A DNA stretch of 64,000 nt, taken from the NCBI RefSeq assembly GCF_000269985.1, contig NC_016109.1:5208001-5272000 (forward strand), given 5' to 3'. Source of the stretch: Kitasatospora setae KM-6054. Its GTDB lineage: Bacteria; Actinomycetota; Actinomycetes; Streptomycetales; Streptomycetaceae. The notes below the pieces were generated by a model. The model was not told the origin of the DNA. It saw nothing but the letters and a program-made list of their open reading frames with translations, and did not search any database. Below, piece after piece: positions 7,779-17,121 of the stretch (within the stretch, counting starts at the first letter, position 1; every line of letters starts with the position of its first letter). The translations under genes and the position numbers were made by a program.

Positions 7779-8147
7779 TCAGGACGCCAGCGGTGCCGGC
7801 GGTGGGTCGCCGTCGGCCTCGGCCGGGCAGAGCTGGGCCAGCCGACGGTTCGCCAGGTCCACGACGTCGCGCAGCGATCCGCCGTCGCTGGGGTGGACCT
7901 CGTGCTCGATGGCCGCGACCCGGGCCTCGATCGCCGCGACCCGCTCCAGCGCGCCGGGGGCGGGGCGGGGCGGGACGCCCGGCCGGGCCGGCTCGCCGAA
8001 GCAGTCGTCCGCCAGCTCCTCCGCCCGCGCGGCCAGCCGCAGCACCACGCGGCCGCACTTCCACCCGCCGACGCCGAGGGTGGCGAGGACGGTCACCACG
8101 CCGCCCCACAGCAGCACGGTGTCCAGCAGCGGGATACCGGTCTCCAC
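7779..8147 (-). CDS. Small membrane protein, phage-like
   Basis: The 122-aa protein starts VETGIPLLDTVLLWGGVVTV with one transmembrane segment near residues 8-27. A cytoplasmic helical part with VAAIEARVAAIEHEV (coiled coil) and a conserved-looking GGSLRDVVDLANRRL follow. This layout resembles small actinophage membrane proteins of the DUF2746 type, but the match is weak. It lies next to a tRNA gene, a common integration target, which fits a remnant of an integrated element. No integrase is present nearby. Confidence 0.5.
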   Translation of the reverse strand: METGIPLLDTVLLWGGVVTVLATLGVGGWKCGRVVLRLAARAEELADDCFGEPARPGVPPRPAPGALERVAAIEARVAAIEHEVHPSDGGSLRDVVDLANRRLAQLCPAEADGDPPPAPLAS

Positions 8148-8465
8148 GGTCGCTCCTCGCTGCGTGGGGTGCGCCGGGCCTTGCCTTTGGTCCGGCCCGG
8201 TGGACAGCACTGGCCTGCCTCGTCCGGCGAGTCCTCGGAGACGATGGCCGAGTCCGTGTTGTCGAACCGCTCGCGCCGCTGGCTCCGCCGGTCTTTTCCC
8301 CGTCGTACTCCACCTGGATCGAGGCGGTCTCGTCGGCGGCACTCTCACGTTCCGCGACGCACGCCGTCCCGAGGTAAGGACTCGCGTGCTCCCAAGGCGC
8401 TTCCGCACGCGAAGTGCGAGGGCCGTGATTGGGTCATCACCGCAGGTGACGGTGGGTGGGCATGC
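8148..8465. other. Gene-poor stretch beside the bldA tRNA, possible decayed gene
   Basis: No intact gene is convincing here. On the minus strand two stretches look coding but lie in different frames: one reads VAERESAADETASIQVEYDG (about 8310-8370) and another RFDNTDSAIVSEDSPDEAGQ (about 8210-8272). A frameshifted remnant of a small gene is one explanation; chance is another. Confidence 0.3.
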
Positions 8466-8550
8466 TGGTGCCCAGAGCCGGACTCGAACCGGCACGGCCT
8501 CGCGGCCAAGCAGTTTTAAGCTGCCCGTGTCTGCGTTCCACCATCTGGGC
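8466..8550 (-). tRNA. bldA: tRNA-Leu (anticodon UAA), bldA
   Basis: On the minus strand the sequence folds as an 85-nt class II tRNA including an encoded 3' CCA. The acceptor stem is GCCCAGA/TCTGGGC, the anticodon stem-loop GGCAG-CTTAAAA-CTGCT has anticodon TAA, there is a long variable arm, and the T loop is GGTTCGAGTCC. In streptomycetes the only tRNA reading the rare UUA codon is bldA, whose expression delays translation of UUA-containing developmental and antibiotic genes. Identity rests on the anticodon and fold. Confidence 0.93.
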
Positions 8551-8900
8551 CTGGGGGCTGGCGAACTCACTCCTGAGCCTAGTCGGCCGGGCGAGGGTTT
8601 CGCATATTTCCTGGGACGGAAGTTGTCATGCTTCCATGCCATCTGACGAAGCGTCCGGGGTTTCGGCCACGCTCCGGCGGTTCTCGGCCATCCGGAGTCC
8701 CGGCCGGCCCTCGGGGGAGGGGTCATCCCGGAGGAGGAGAAGGCGCCCGGGGCCGTACACCTGGCGGCGGTGGGGCAACCGTTCGGCGGAGCGACGTGGG
8801 CGGGGGAGGGCGGCCGCGAGGATGGAGTAGCGGTCGGAGGAGCGTTCCGAGCCGGTCGCGCCGTGACGAAACCCCACCCTCCCGGACAGGAGTCCCCACC

Positions 8901-9674
8901 GTGAGCAGCTCGACCGCGTACGCAGCCCCCACCGGCCTGGCGGCGGCCCGCGCCACCGGCCTGAACAAGGTCTACGGCGAGGGCGAGACCCGCGTCGTGG
9001 CGCTGGACGACGTCTCGGTCTCCTTCGGGCGGGGCGAGTTCACCGCCATCATGGGGCCGTCCGGCTCGGGCAAGTCCACGCTGATGCACTGCATGGCCGG
9101 GCTGGACGACGTCAGCTCCGGGTCGGCCACCATCGGCGACACCGAGCTGGTCGGGCTGAAGGACAAGCAGCTGACCCGGCTGCGCCGGGACAAGATCGGC
9201 TTCATCTTCCAGGCCTTCAACCTGCTGCCGACGCTGACCGCGCTGGAGAACATCACGCTGCCGATGGACATCGCCGGCACCAAGGTCGACCGGGCCTGGC
9301 TGGACCGGGTGGTGGAGACCGTCGGCCTGTCCGGTCGGCTCTCGCACCGGCCCGCCCAGCTCTCCGGCGGCCAGCAGCAGCGCGTCGCCTGCGCCCGGGC
9401 GCTGGCGAGCAAGCCGGAGATCATCTTCGCCGACGAGCCCACCGGCAACCTGGACTCCCGCTCCGGCGCGGAGATCCTCTCCTTCCTGCGCAACTCGGTG
9501 CGCGAACTCGGCCAGACCGTGGTGATGGTGACCCACGACCCGGTGGCCGCCTCGTACGCGGACCGGGTGGTGTTCCTGGCCGACGGCCGGATCGTCGACG
9601 AGCTGCACGGCCCGACCGCCGACGGCGTCCTGGACCGGATGCGTCGCTTCGACGCCAAGGGCCGCACCAGCTGA
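8901..9674 (+). CDS. ABC transporter ATP-binding protein (MacB/LolD type)
   Basis: The 257-aa ATPase has Walker A GPSGSGKST (52-60), Q-loop FIFQAFN (about 101), signature LSGGQQQR (154-161), Walker B IIFADEP (174-180) and an H-loop His in MVTHD. These features place it with the ATPases that energise FtsX/MacB-type permeases. The GTG start at 8901 is chosen because CAGGAG precedes it by eight bases and the conserved domain begins soon after. The partner permease follows 52 bp downstream on the same strand. The substrate is unknown; members export peptides, lipids or lipoproteins. Confidence 0.92.
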   Translation: MSSSTAYAAPTGLAAARATGLNKVYGEGETRVVALDDVSVSFGRGEFTAIMGPSGSGKSTLMHCMAGLDDVSSGSATIGDTELVGLKDKQLTRLRRDKIGFIFQAFNLLPTLTALENITLPMDIAGTKVDRAWLDRVVETVGLSGRLSHRPAQLSGGQQQRVACARALASKPEIIFADEPTGNLDSRSGAEILSFLRNSVRELGQTVVMVTHDPVAASYADRVVFLADGRIVDELHGPTADGVLDRMRRFDAKGRTS

Positions 9675-9726
9675 CCCCGCGTCAGCCCAGTCGAACCGAC
9701 CGCATCCACTCCCCGGGACTGACCCC

Positions 9727-12288
9727 ATGTATCGCACCGCACTGCGCAACGTGCTGGCCCACAAGGGCCGCCTCCTGATGACGGTACTGGCCGTGCTGCT
9801 CGGCACCGCCTTCGTGGCCGGCACCCTGGTGTTCTCGGACACCATGGGCCAGGCCATGCGCAACAGCTACTCCACCAGCTACTCGGACGTCTCGGTGCTG
9901 GTCTCCGCCGACGGCCCGGACGACGGCCCGGCCGACCGGGACGCGCCCCGCCCCGAGAAGGGCGCGCTGACCCAGGAGACCGTCCAGCGGCTGGCCGCGC
10001 TGCCCGGCACCGAGCGGGCCCGGGGCGTGGTCTCCGGCTTCACCGGCGTCGCCGACAAGAACGGCAACCTGATCGGCGAGTCCTGGAGCGCCCGCGGCGT
10101 CAACTTCGTCCCGGACGCCTCCGGCGCGGACAGCCGCTACCCGATGGCGGACGGCCGCGGGCCGCGCACCGCCGGCGAGGTCGCGCTGAACCGGCAGGCC
10201 GCCGACAAGGCCGGCTACCGGGTCGGCGACACCGTCCGGGTGGCCGGCAACGGCGCCGCCCGGGACGCGGTGCTGACCGGCGTCTTCACCACCGACGACC
10301 CGCAGGTCACCTCCGGCGGCACCCTGGTGCTGATGGACACCGCCACCGCGCAGCGCGAACTGCTGGAGCCCGGCCGGTTCAGCTCGGTGGTGCTGACCGC
10401 CAAGGCCGGCACCGGCGAGCAGGCGCTGCTGGAGCAGGCCCGGGCCGCGGCGCCCGCGGACGGCGTCGAGCTGAAGAGCGGCCAGCAGCTCAAGGACGAC
10501 CAGGTCAAGATGGTCGACGACTCGGTCTCCACCACCAAGACCATGCTGCTGGTCTTCGCCGGCATCTCGCTGTTCGTCGGCATCTTCATCATCGTCAACA
10601 CCTTCACCATGCTGATCGCCCAGCGCCTCAAGGAGCTGGCGCTGCTGCGGGCGGTCGGCGCCAGCCGCGGCCAGGTCACCAAGTCGGTGCTGGTCGAGGC
10701 GCTCGCGATCGGCGTGATCGCCTCGGTCGGCGGCCTGCTGGCGGGCATCGGCATCGGCGCGGGCCTGCAGTCGCTGCTGCACGCCTTCAACGAGGGGATG
10801 CCGACCGGCGCGCTGGTGGTCGCCCCGACCACGGTCGTCGCCACCCTGGTGACCGGCGTGGTGGTCACCGTGCTGTCGGCGCTGCTGCCGGCCGTCCGGG
10901 CCTCCCGGATCCCCCCGGTCGCGGCGATGAGCAGCGGCGAGCAGCCCAGCACCCAGCGCGGCCTGGTGATCCGGAACACGATCGGCGTGCTGATCGCCGG
11001 CGCCGGCCTGGGCCTGATCCTGGCCGGCGCGAACGGCAAGGGCTCCGGCGCCCAGCACCTGCTGGAGCTGGGCGCCCCGCTCGCGCTGATCGGCGTGTTC
11101 GTGCTGCTGCCGCTGCTGTCCCGCCCGGTGATCGCGCTGGTCGGCCCGGTGCTGGCCAAGGTGTTCGGCACCCCCGGCAAGCTGGCCCGGCTGAACGCGG
11201 TGCGCAACCCGCGCCGCACCGCCAGCACCGCGGCCGCGCTGACCATCGGCCTGACCCTGGTCACCGCGCTCACCGTGATCGGCAACTCGGTCACCAGCGC
11301 GGTCACTTCGATGGTCGCCGGGACGATGAAGGCCGACTACGTGGTCGGCATGGCCAACCACCGCGAGCTGGCCCCCGAGCTGACCGGCCTGGTCGCCAAG
11401 GCGCCCGGGGTCAAGGCGGTCAGCCAGGTCGACAACGTCTGGTGGCAGTTCGAGGGCTCCGACAAGGCGAAGGCCATCGAGGGCTACGACGCCGCCGCCT
11501 TCGACCAGCTGGTGAACCTGAAGATGACGGAGGGCGCCACCTCGGCCCTCCAGCAGGACCGGATCCTGGTCAACGACGAGTTCGCGACCAGCCACCACCT
11601 CTCGGCCGGCTCCACGGTCCGGGCCACCGCGCCCGGCGGCGAGGCCGTGACGCTCACCGTCGGCGGCGTCTTCGAGCGCAACGACGGCGTCTCCCCGGTG
11701 GTCGCCTCCAACCGGCTGATCGAGGCGCACGACAAGAGCCCGCTGGTCCAGCAGATCCTGGTGAAGGGCGCCGACGGCGCGACCCCCGCGCTGAAGCAGG
11801 CGGTCAAGGACGCCACCGGCCGCAACCCGGTCATCGAGGTCCGCACCACCCAGGACATGGTCAACGAGTTCAACCGGATCATCTCCACCATGCTCAACCT
11901 GATGTACGGCCTGCTCGGCATGGCGGTGATCGTCGCCGTCCTCGGCGTGATCAACACGCTGGCCATGTCGGTGTTCGAGCGCAAGCGGGAGATCGGCATG
12001 CTGCGGGCGATCGGCCTGGAGCGGCGCGGCATCAAGCGGATGATCCGCCTGGAGTCGGTGGTGATCTCGCTGTTCGGCGCCGCCGTCGGCGTCCTGCTCG
12101 GCTGCTTCCTGGCCTGGGCGGCCACCCGCCTGCTGGCCTCCGACCTGAAGGGACTGACCACCGTGATCCCGTACGGCAGCGTGCTCCTCTTCCTCGGCCT
12201 CGCCGCGCTGGTCGGCATGGTCGCCGCGCTCTGGCCGGCCCGCCGGGCCTCCCGGATGGACATCCTGAGCAGCATCAAGACCGACTGA
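9727..12288 (+). CDS. FtsX-family ABC permease, duplicated FtsX domains
   Basis: The 853-aa membrane protein begins with a transmembrane helix (about residues 17-37) followed by a large extracytoplasmic domain. An FtsX domain lies at about 270-400 (MLIAQRLKELALLRAVGASR), then a second extracytoplasmic domain and a C-terminal FtsX domain at about 725-845 (SVFERKREIGMLRAIGLERR). The repeated layout is typical of actinobacterial permeases with eight or more transmembrane helices that work with the ATPase encoded just upstream. The cargo is not known. A strong bidirectional hairpin follows the stop. Confidence 0.92.
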   Translation: MYRTALRNVLAHKGRLLMTVLAVLLGTAFVAGTLVFSDTMGQAMRNSYSTSYSDVSVLVSADGPDDGPADRDAPRPEKGALTQETVQRLAALPGTERARGVVSGFTGVADKNGNLIGESWSARGVNFVPDASGADSRYPMADGRGPRTAGEVALNRQAADKAGYRVGDTVRVAGNGAARDAVLTGVFTTDDPQVTSGGTLVLMDTATAQRELLEPGRFSSVVLTAKAGTGEQALLEQARAAAPADGVELKSGQQLKDDQVKMVDDSVSTTKTMLLVFAGISLFVGIFIIVNTFTMLIAQRLKELALLRAVGASRGQVTKSVLVEALAIGVIASVGGLLAGIGIGAGLQSLLHAFNEGMPTGALVVAPTTVVATLVTGVVVTVLSALLPAVRASRIPPVAAMSSGEQPSTQRGLVIRNTIGVLIAGAGLGLILAGANGKGSGAQHLLELGAPLALIGVFVLLPLLSRPVIALVGPVLAKVFGTPGKLARLNAVRNPRRTASTAAALTIGLTLVTALTVIGNSVTSAVTSMVAGTMKADYVVGMANHRELAPELTGLVAKAPGVKAVSQVDNVWWQFEGSDKAKAIEGYDAAAFDQLVNLKMTEGATSALQQDRILVNDEFATSHHLSAGSTVRATAPGGEAVTLTVGGVFERNDGVSPVVASNRLIEAHDKSPLVQQILVKGADGATPALKQAVKDATGRNPVIEVRTTQDMVNEFNRIISTMLNLMYGLLGMAVIVAVLGVINTLAMSVFERKREIGMLRAIGLERRGIKRMIRLESVVISLFGAAVGVLLGCFLAWAATRLLASDLKGLTTVIPYGSVLLFLGLAALVGMVAALWPARRASRMDILSSIKTD

Positions 12289-12300
12289 CCCGGTCGTGAC

Positions 12301-12339
12301 GGAGGCCGCCCGCCCCCGACGAGGGGGCGGGCGGCCTCC
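12301..12339. terminator. Bidirectional terminator, 17-bp perfect stem
   Basis: GGAGGCCGCCCGCCCCC pairs perfectly with its complement at 12323-12339 around GACGA. It lies between the convergent permease and cyclophilin genes. Confidence 0.85.
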
Positions 12340-12351
12340 GCGCGCCGGGCG

Positions 12352-12879
12352 TCAGCGGGTCTCGACGACGACCTTCTCGATCACCACGTCCTGCACCGGA
12401 CGGTCGTTGCGCGGGTTGGTGTCGGTGGTGGCGATCGCGTCCACGACCTTCTGGCTCGCCTCGTCCGCGACCTCGCCGAAGATGGTGTGCTTGCCGGTCA
12501 GCCAGGTGGTCGGGCCGACCGTCACGAAGAACTGCGAACCGTTGGTGCCCGGGCCCGCGTTGGCCATCGCCAGCAGGTACGGCTTGGTGAAGGCGAGGTC
12601 CGGGTGGAACTCGTCGGCGAACTTGTAGCCCGGGCCGCCGGTGCCGTTGCCCAGCGGGTCGCCGCCCTGGATCATGAAGCCCTCGATGACCCGGTGGAAG
12701 ACCGTGCCGTCGTAGAGCGGCGCGTTGCTGGGCTGCCCGGTGTTCGGGTCGATCCACTGGCGCTCGCCCGTCGCCAGCTCCACGAAGTTCTTGACCGTCT
12801 TGGGCGCGTGGTCCGGGAAGAGCCGGATCACGATGTCGCCCCTGTTGGTCTTCAGGGTGGCGTAGAGTTCCTCGGCCAT
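12352..12879 (-). CDS. Cyclophilin-type peptidyl-prolyl cis-trans isomerase
   Basis: The 175-aa protein is a single cyclophilin domain without signal peptide. It shows the family blocks FHRVIEGFMIQGGDP (catalytic Arg in FHRV), MANAGPGTNGSQFFVT and LTGKHTIFGEV. It catalyses cis-trans isomerisation of X-Pro bonds in folding cytoplasmic proteins. Length and motifs match the bacterial single-domain class. The ATG at 12879 gives MAEELYATLKTNRGDIVIRL, the usual N-terminus, with AAGGCGGCC just upstream. Confidence 0.95.
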   Translation of the reverse strand: MAEELYATLKTNRGDIVIRLFPDHAPKTVKNFVELATGERQWIDPNTGQPSNAPLYDGTVFHRVIEGFMIQGGDPLGNGTGGPGYKFADEFHPDLAFTKPYLLAMANAGPGTNGSQFFVTVGPTTWLTGKHTIFGEVADEASQKVVDAIATTDTNPRNDRPVQDVVIEKVVVETR

Positions 12880-13048
12880 CGGGGCCGCCTTTCTGGGTAT
12901 GCGTCAGGTGCGCCACCCACCCTGCCCGGTCGGTGGCCCCCCGCGCAGGCGACACGGGATCATCCTTGGGACCGACGCGGAATACTTTGCCAAACCATTA
13001 CTCTTGTGCTCTGTGTGGGTGGTGCCGTGCCGCCCCGGAGGGAATGTG

Positions 13049-13927
13049 ATGAGAAGCAGGAACCCGGTCTTCTCGCGGGAGGGGTCCTTCACCCGCGACA
13101 ACCAGTACGCGGGGTTCGGCACGCAGACGGCCGCCCAGCCCGGTCAGGGGGCGTACGGGAACCCGTACGCGGGCACCAACCCGTACGCGGCCGGAGCGCA
13201 GCAACCGCCGCTGACCGACGAGCAGTTGGTCACGATGTACAACTCGCCGTCCGCCGGCCCGGCGCAGACCGGCCGGATGACCATGGACGACGTGGTCGCC
13301 CGGACGGCGATGACGCTGCTGACCCTGGTCGCCTTCGGCGCGGTGGCGTGGTTCACCCTGCCGGTGGACAACTTCGGCCCGGCGATCGGCGCGGCCCTGG
13401 TCGCCATGGTCATCGGCCTGGTGGTCAGCTTCAAGCGCAGCGTCAACCCCGGCCTGATCCTGGCCTACGCGGCGCTGGAGGGCTTCTTCCTCGGCGCGAT
13501 CAGCAAGGCGTTCGAGGCGATCCTGCCGGGCATCGCGATCCAGGCCGTGCTGGGCACCTCCGCGGTGTTCGCGGCGACGCTGATCGCCTACAAGAGCGGC
13601 CGGATCCGGGTCACCCCCCGGTACACCCGGATCGGTCTCACGATCGCCATGGGCTTCGTGCTGCTGATGCTGGTCAACATGGTCGCCTCGCTGTTCGGTG
13701 CCGAGTTCGGCCTGCGCTCGGGCCCGCTGGGCATCGTGGTCGGCCTGGTCGGCATCGCGCTCGGCGCGTTCTTCCTCACCCTCGACTACGCCGAGATCGA
13801 GGAGGGCATCCGGCAGGGCGCCCCCGAGAAGGAGGCCTGGCGGGCCGCCTTCGGCCTGACGCTGTCGCTGGTGTGGATCTACCTGGAGATGCTGCGCCTG
13901 ATCGCGATCCTGCGCGGCGACGACTGA
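13049..13927 (+). CDS. Bax inhibitor-1/YccA family membrane protein
   Basis: The 292-aa protein has a hydrophilic Tyr/Ala/Asn-rich N-terminus of about 85 residues with GNPYAGTNPYAAG, then about seven transmembrane helices and the C-terminal LDYAEIEEGIRQGAPEKEAW. That last segment carries the acidic residues typical of the YccA branch of the TMBIM/Bax-inhibitor-1 family. Members act as pH-dependent cation leak channels or modulate membrane proteases; the role in actinomycetes is not established. The ATG at 13049 is fixed by CGGAGGG eight bases upstream. Confidence 0.9.
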   Translation: MRSRNPVFSREGSFTRDNQYAGFGTQTAAQPGQGAYGNPYAGTNPYAAGAQQPPLTDEQLVTMYNSPSAGPAQTGRMTMDDVVARTAMTLLTLVAFGAVAWFTLPVDNFGPAIGAALVAMVIGLVVSFKRSVNPGLILAYAALEGFFLGAISKAFEAILPGIAIQAVLGTSAVFAATLIAYKSGRIRVTPRYTRIGLTIAMGFVLLMLVNMVASLFGAEFGLRSGPLGIVVGLVGIALGAFFLTLDYAEIEEGIRQGAPEKEAWRAAFGLTLSLVWIYLEMLRLIAILRGDD

Positions 13928-13986
13928 CCCCGGCGCTCCGCGCGCACCACGCGGCGGGCCGCGGAGGAACGATCCTCCCCGGCCCG

Positions 13987-14031
13987 CCGCGGCCGTTCCC
14001 GGGCCCTCCCCGGAGCCGGGAACGGCCGCGG
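13987..14031 (+). terminator. Hairpin after the Bax inhibitor-1 gene
   Basis: CCGCGGCCGTTCCCGG pairs exactly with CCGGGAACGGCCGCGG (14016-14031) around a 13-nt loop. A second, less perfect hairpin precedes it from about 13952. Both follow the 13927 stop. Confidence 0.8.
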
Positions 14032-14087
14032 GGCGGGCCATGGGGAGGGGGCACGGCGAGGGCGGCGGAGGCCGCCCGGCGCGGCAC

Positions 14088-14093
14088 TAGGCT
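14088..14093 (+). promoter_or_regulatory. TAGGCT -10 box, leaderless start
   Basis: TAGGCT stands six bases before the ATG at 14100 and no ribosome binding site is present, as expected for a leaderless transcript. Confidence 0.6.
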
Positions 14094-14099
14094 CGGGGC

Positions 14100-14441
14100 A
14101 TGTCCGAGCAGACCACCGCCACCCCCGCGCGGCTCACCGAGGCCGTCGACCGGCTCGCCGACCGCTTCCGGGCGATGCCGCAGAGCCGCCTGCTGGCCGC
14201 CGTCCCCGGGCACCCGTCCCGGGCCGCCGCCGCGCTCGACCTGGCCCGCCGGCTGGCCGACGCCGCCCGGGCGCTGGAGGGCCTGCCCGCGCTGCCGGTG
14301 CCCGACTGCGGGGCGTTCGCGGTCGGCGACCAGCTCGCCGTCACCGGGCACGACCTGGCGCTCGCCGCGGGCGACGGCCACCCGGCGGAACTGGCCGCCG
14401 CGCTCGCCGACCTCGCGGACACCGACCGGCTCACCGCCTGA
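14100..14441 (+). CDS. Small hypothetical protein, 113 aa
   Basis: The product MSEQTTATPARLTEAVDRLA... is a small helical, Ala/Leu-rich cytoplasmic protein without recognised domain. Good codon use, a TAGGCT box six bases upstream of the ATG and a strong hairpin after the stop support a real monocistronic gene. No function can be inferred from the neighbours. Confidence 0.75.
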   Translation: MSEQTTATPARLTEAVDRLADRFRAMPQSRLLAAVPGHPSRAAAALDLARRLADAARALEGLPALPVPDCGAFAVGDQLAVTGHDLALAAGDGHPAELAAALADLADTDRLTA

Positions 14442-14476
14442 CCGGCCCGGTTCGATCCCGGTCGGGCCGGGAACGC

Positions 14477-14531
14477 CGACGGGGCGCCGAGCGCACGGGC
14501 AACCCCTTGCCGTGCGGTCGGCGCCCCGTCG
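14477..14531. terminator. Long hairpin between convergent genes
   Basis: CGACGGGGCGCCGA pairs with TCGGCGCCCCGTCG, extended by an inner GCGCACGG/CCGTGCG stem. It lies between the convergent genes ending at 14441 and 14551. Confidence 0.8.
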
Positions 14532-14550
14532 CGGGAGCCGGGCGAGCCGG

Positions 14551-15504
14551 TCAGATCGAGGCGACCACCCGGTCGGCGAGCACGTAGACCGTCTCGTCGT
14601 CGGTGGAGAAGGTCAGCGAGTACGAGCCGGAGAACCGGGAGCCGCCGAGCAGCCGGACGTCCTCACCGGCCCGGACGGCGTCGATCAGCCGGTATGCGGC
14701 CTCCCGGTCGCCGGGCGCGACGCAGAGCGTGGTGCCGTCGGCGAAGGCGTACACGTCCAGGGTGCCGAGCGGGCCCGGGCGGACGTCGGTCAGCGCGATC
14801 CGCTCCTCGGCGAGCGCGGCCAGCCGGTCGTCGGTCCACTCGCGGGACGGGGTCGGGCTGGGCACGAAGTCGGGGTGCGAGGGGTGCCGGCGCGGGTCGG
14901 GCGCGGCCGCGGGCTCCGCCTCGGCGTCCAGCAGTCCGGCCTCCAGGCCGGTGGCCAGCAGGTCGGCCTCGCGGCGGGCCCGCACGTCGCCGCTGTCACC
15001 GGGGGTCGGGAAGCCGGGAGCCGGGAAGCCGGGGCCCTGCGGGCCGGGGAGGCCGCCGCCCTGCGAGGGGTGCGCGGCCCGGGAGCCGCCGGCCGGCGGC
15101 TCGTCCGCCGGGCCCTCCTTGATCAGGTCCTCCAGCGCGTGGCGCAGCGCCTCGCCGAACTCCGGGTCCATCACGCCGTTGTTGTCGGCGGCGTCCTGCG
15201 GGCCGGTCGGGCGGGGGAAGAAGATCGGCCAGTCCTCGCCGATGGTGGTGAACGGGGTGTCGAACAGCGGCGAGTCCTCGGCGGCGCGCGCCTCCTGCTC
15301 GGCCCAGAACGCCCGGGCCTCGGTGATCTCCCGTTCCCGGTCGGCGGCGAGCGCCTCGGCGACGGCGTGGCGTATCAACGCCTCGTCGACCTGCGGGGCG
15401 TGCTGCCTGGCGTCCAACTTCCGTGCCAGCAGGCGGAGGTGGAGCAGGACGGCGGCGGTCAGGGCGATCAGTACCAGCAGCAGGGAGAGGAAGACGGCGC
15501 TCAC
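14551..15504 (-). CDS. Membrane-anchored hypothetical protein
   Basis: The product of about 317 aa has one N-terminal transmembrane helix (VSAVFLSLLLVLIALTAAVL), an Arg/Glu-rich helical stretch, and a Pro/Gly-rich disordered middle (about residues 140-175). A folded C-terminal part ends TFSTDDETVYVLADRVVASI. The topology predicts a short extracytoplasmic N-terminus and a cytoplasmic body. No family is recognised, but the layout looks like a conserved streptomycete protein. The GTG at 15504 is preferred to a TTG at 15519 because GGGAG lies eight bases upstream of it. Confidence 0.75.
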   Translation of the reverse strand: MSAVFLSLLLVLIALTAAVLLHLRLLARKLDARQHAPQVDEALIRHAVAEALAADREREITEARAFWAEQEARAAEDSPLFDTPFTTIGEDWPIFFPRPTGPQDAADNNGVMDPEFGEALRHALEDLIKEGPADEPPAGGSRAAHPSQGGGLPGPQGPGFPAPGFPTPGDSGDVRARREADLLATGLEAGLLDAEAEPAAAPDPRRHPSHPDFVPSPTPSREWTDDRLAALAEERIALTDVRPGPLGTLDVYAFADGTTLCVAPGDREAAYRLIDAVRAGEDVRLLGGSRFSGSYSLTFSTDDETVYVLADRVVASI

Positions 15505-15701
15505 GGAACGTACTCCCAACGAGGAGCGGAACGGGGTTACGCCTCCACACTGCCGTATCGGCGGCGGTAACTGCAGTGGCTGATGTCGGATTTGTACGTG
15601 ACTTTCCTACTTGTCCTCAAATTGTTAGGTAATACCTTTCTACGCTGCGGAGTTGATCCAATCCGGTGCGTCGATCATTCGGTCGCGGAGGGGCGAAAAA
15701 C

Positions 15702-15734
15702 GGGCCGGATCGCACCGTCGGTGTGATCCGGCCC
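15702..15734 (-). terminator. Intrinsic terminator after the thiolase gene
   Basis: GGGCCGGATCGCACC pairs with GGTGTGATCCGGCCC around GTC. On the minus strand the stem is followed by GTTTTTCG, a U tract that is rare in this window. Confidence 0.85.
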
Positions 15735-15792
15735 TCAATCACGCAGCGTCACTCCGGATGGGTGAGACGCGCGCCACAGTGGTCTGGTCCAG

Positions 15793-17064
15793 TCAGCTCA
15801 GGCGCTCGATCACCATCGCCATGCCCTGTCCGCCGCCCACGCACATGGTCTCCAGGCCGAACTGCTTGTCGTGCCACTGCAGGGAGTTGATCAGCGTGGC
15901 GGTGATCCGGGCGCCGGTCATGCCGAACGGGTGGCCGACCGCGATCGCGCCGCCGTTCACGTTCAGCCGGTCCAGGTCGACGCCCAAGTCCCGGTAGGAC
16001 GGGATGACCTGGGCCGCGAACGCCTCGTTGATCTCCACCAGGTCGATGTCGCCGATCGACAGCCCGGCCCGCCGCAGCGCCTGCCGGGACGCCTCCACCG
16101 GGCCGTAGCCCATGATCTCCGGGGAGAGCGCGGAGACGCCGGTGGAGACCACCCGGGCCAGCGGGGTGATGCCCAGCTCGCGCGCCTTGGTGTCCGACGT
16201 GACCACCAGCGCGGCCGCGCCGTCGTTCAGCGGGCAGCAGTTACCGGCGGTCACGGTGCCGTCCGGGCGGAACACCGGCTTCAGCCCCGAGACGCCCTCC
16301 AGCGTCACGCCCGCGCGCGGGCCGTCGTCCGCGCTCACCACGGTGCCGTCCGGCAGCGTCACCGGGGTGATCTCGCGCTGCCAGAAGCCGGACCGGATCG
16401 CCGCCTCCGCCAGGTTCTGCGAGCGCACGCCGAACTCGTCCTGCTCGGCCCGGGTGATCCCCTTCAGCGCCGCCAGGTTCTCCGCGGTCTGGCCCATCGC
16501 GATGTACGCGTCCGGCAGCAGGCCGTCCTCGCGCGGGTCGTGCCAGCCCGCCCGTCGCCCACCGCCACCCTCGTTCGAGGCGCTGCGCGCCGCCCCCTCG
16601 TTGCCACCGTTCTCCGCCCGGTGCTGGGTGCGCGCCCGCGCCTCGTCGAACAGCGGGTTCATGGTGCCCGGCATGCCGTCCGAGGAGCCGTTCACCGAGC
16701 GCGAGACGGTCTCGACGCCCGCCGAGACGAAGACGTCGCCCTCGCCGGCCCGGATCGCGTGCAGCGCCATCCGGGTCGTCTGCAGCGACGAGGAGCAGTA
16801 ACGGGTGATGGTGGCGCCCGGCAGGTAGTCCATGCCCATCTGCACGGCCACGATCCGGGCCAGGTTGTGGCCCTGCTCGCCGCCCGGCAGGCCGCAGCCC
16901 AGCATCAGGTCGTCGATCTGCCGCGGGTCCAGCTCCGGGACCTTCGCCAGCGCGGCGCCGATCACCTGCGCGGTCAGGTCGTCCGGGCGGACGTCCTTGA
17001 GCGAGCCCTTGAACGCCCGGCCGATCGGCGAACGGGCGGCGCTGACGATGACGGCTTCGGGCAT
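15793..17064 (-). CDS. Acetyl-CoA C-acyltransferase (thiolase)
   Basis: The 423-aa enzyme is a thiolase with nucleophile Cys90 in [11 protein letters not shown], the His-containing block [16 protein letters not shown] and the C-terminal catalytic Cys in [13 protein letters not shown]. It cleaves or forms 3-ketoacyl-CoA and belongs to the FadA-like branch used in fatty acid degradation. A low-complexity insert with many Asn, Gly, Ala and Arg residues lies at about 150-172 and is unusual for the family. The ATG at 17064 gives the standard [15 protein letters not shown] start. It appears monocistronic. Confidence 0.93.
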   Translation of the reverse strand: MPEAVIVSAARSPIGRAFKGSLKDVRPDDLTAQVIGAALAKVPELDPRQIDDLMLGCGLPGGEQGHNLARIVAVQMGMDYLPGATITRYCSSSLQTTRMALHAIRAGEGDVFVSAGVETVSRSVNGSSDGMPGTMNPLFDEARARTQHRAENGGNEGAARSASNEGGGGRRAGWHDPREDGLLPDAYIAMGQTAENLAALKGITRAEQDEFGVRSQNLAEAAIRSGFWQREITPVTLPDGTVVSADDGPRAGVTLEGVSGLKPVFRPDGTVTAGNCCPLNDGAAALVVTSDTKARELGITPLARVVSTGVSALSPEIMGYGPVEASRQALRRAGLSIGDIDLVEINEAFAAQVIPSYRDLGVDLDRLNVNGGAIAVGHPFGMTGARITATLINSLQWHDKQFGLETMCVGGGQGMAMVIERLS

Positions 17065-17121
17065 GGCGGGCTCCTCGCTGGACTGTCTCGGGGCGGTCGG
17101 TCGGTGGACCTCCCCGGAAAG

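Noticed and set aside
8437-8440. Small ORF with a UUA codon just 3' of bldA
   Set aside because: A 30-codon frame starting ATGACCCAATCACGG contains TTA, which is tempting near bldA, but it has no ribosome binding site or other support.
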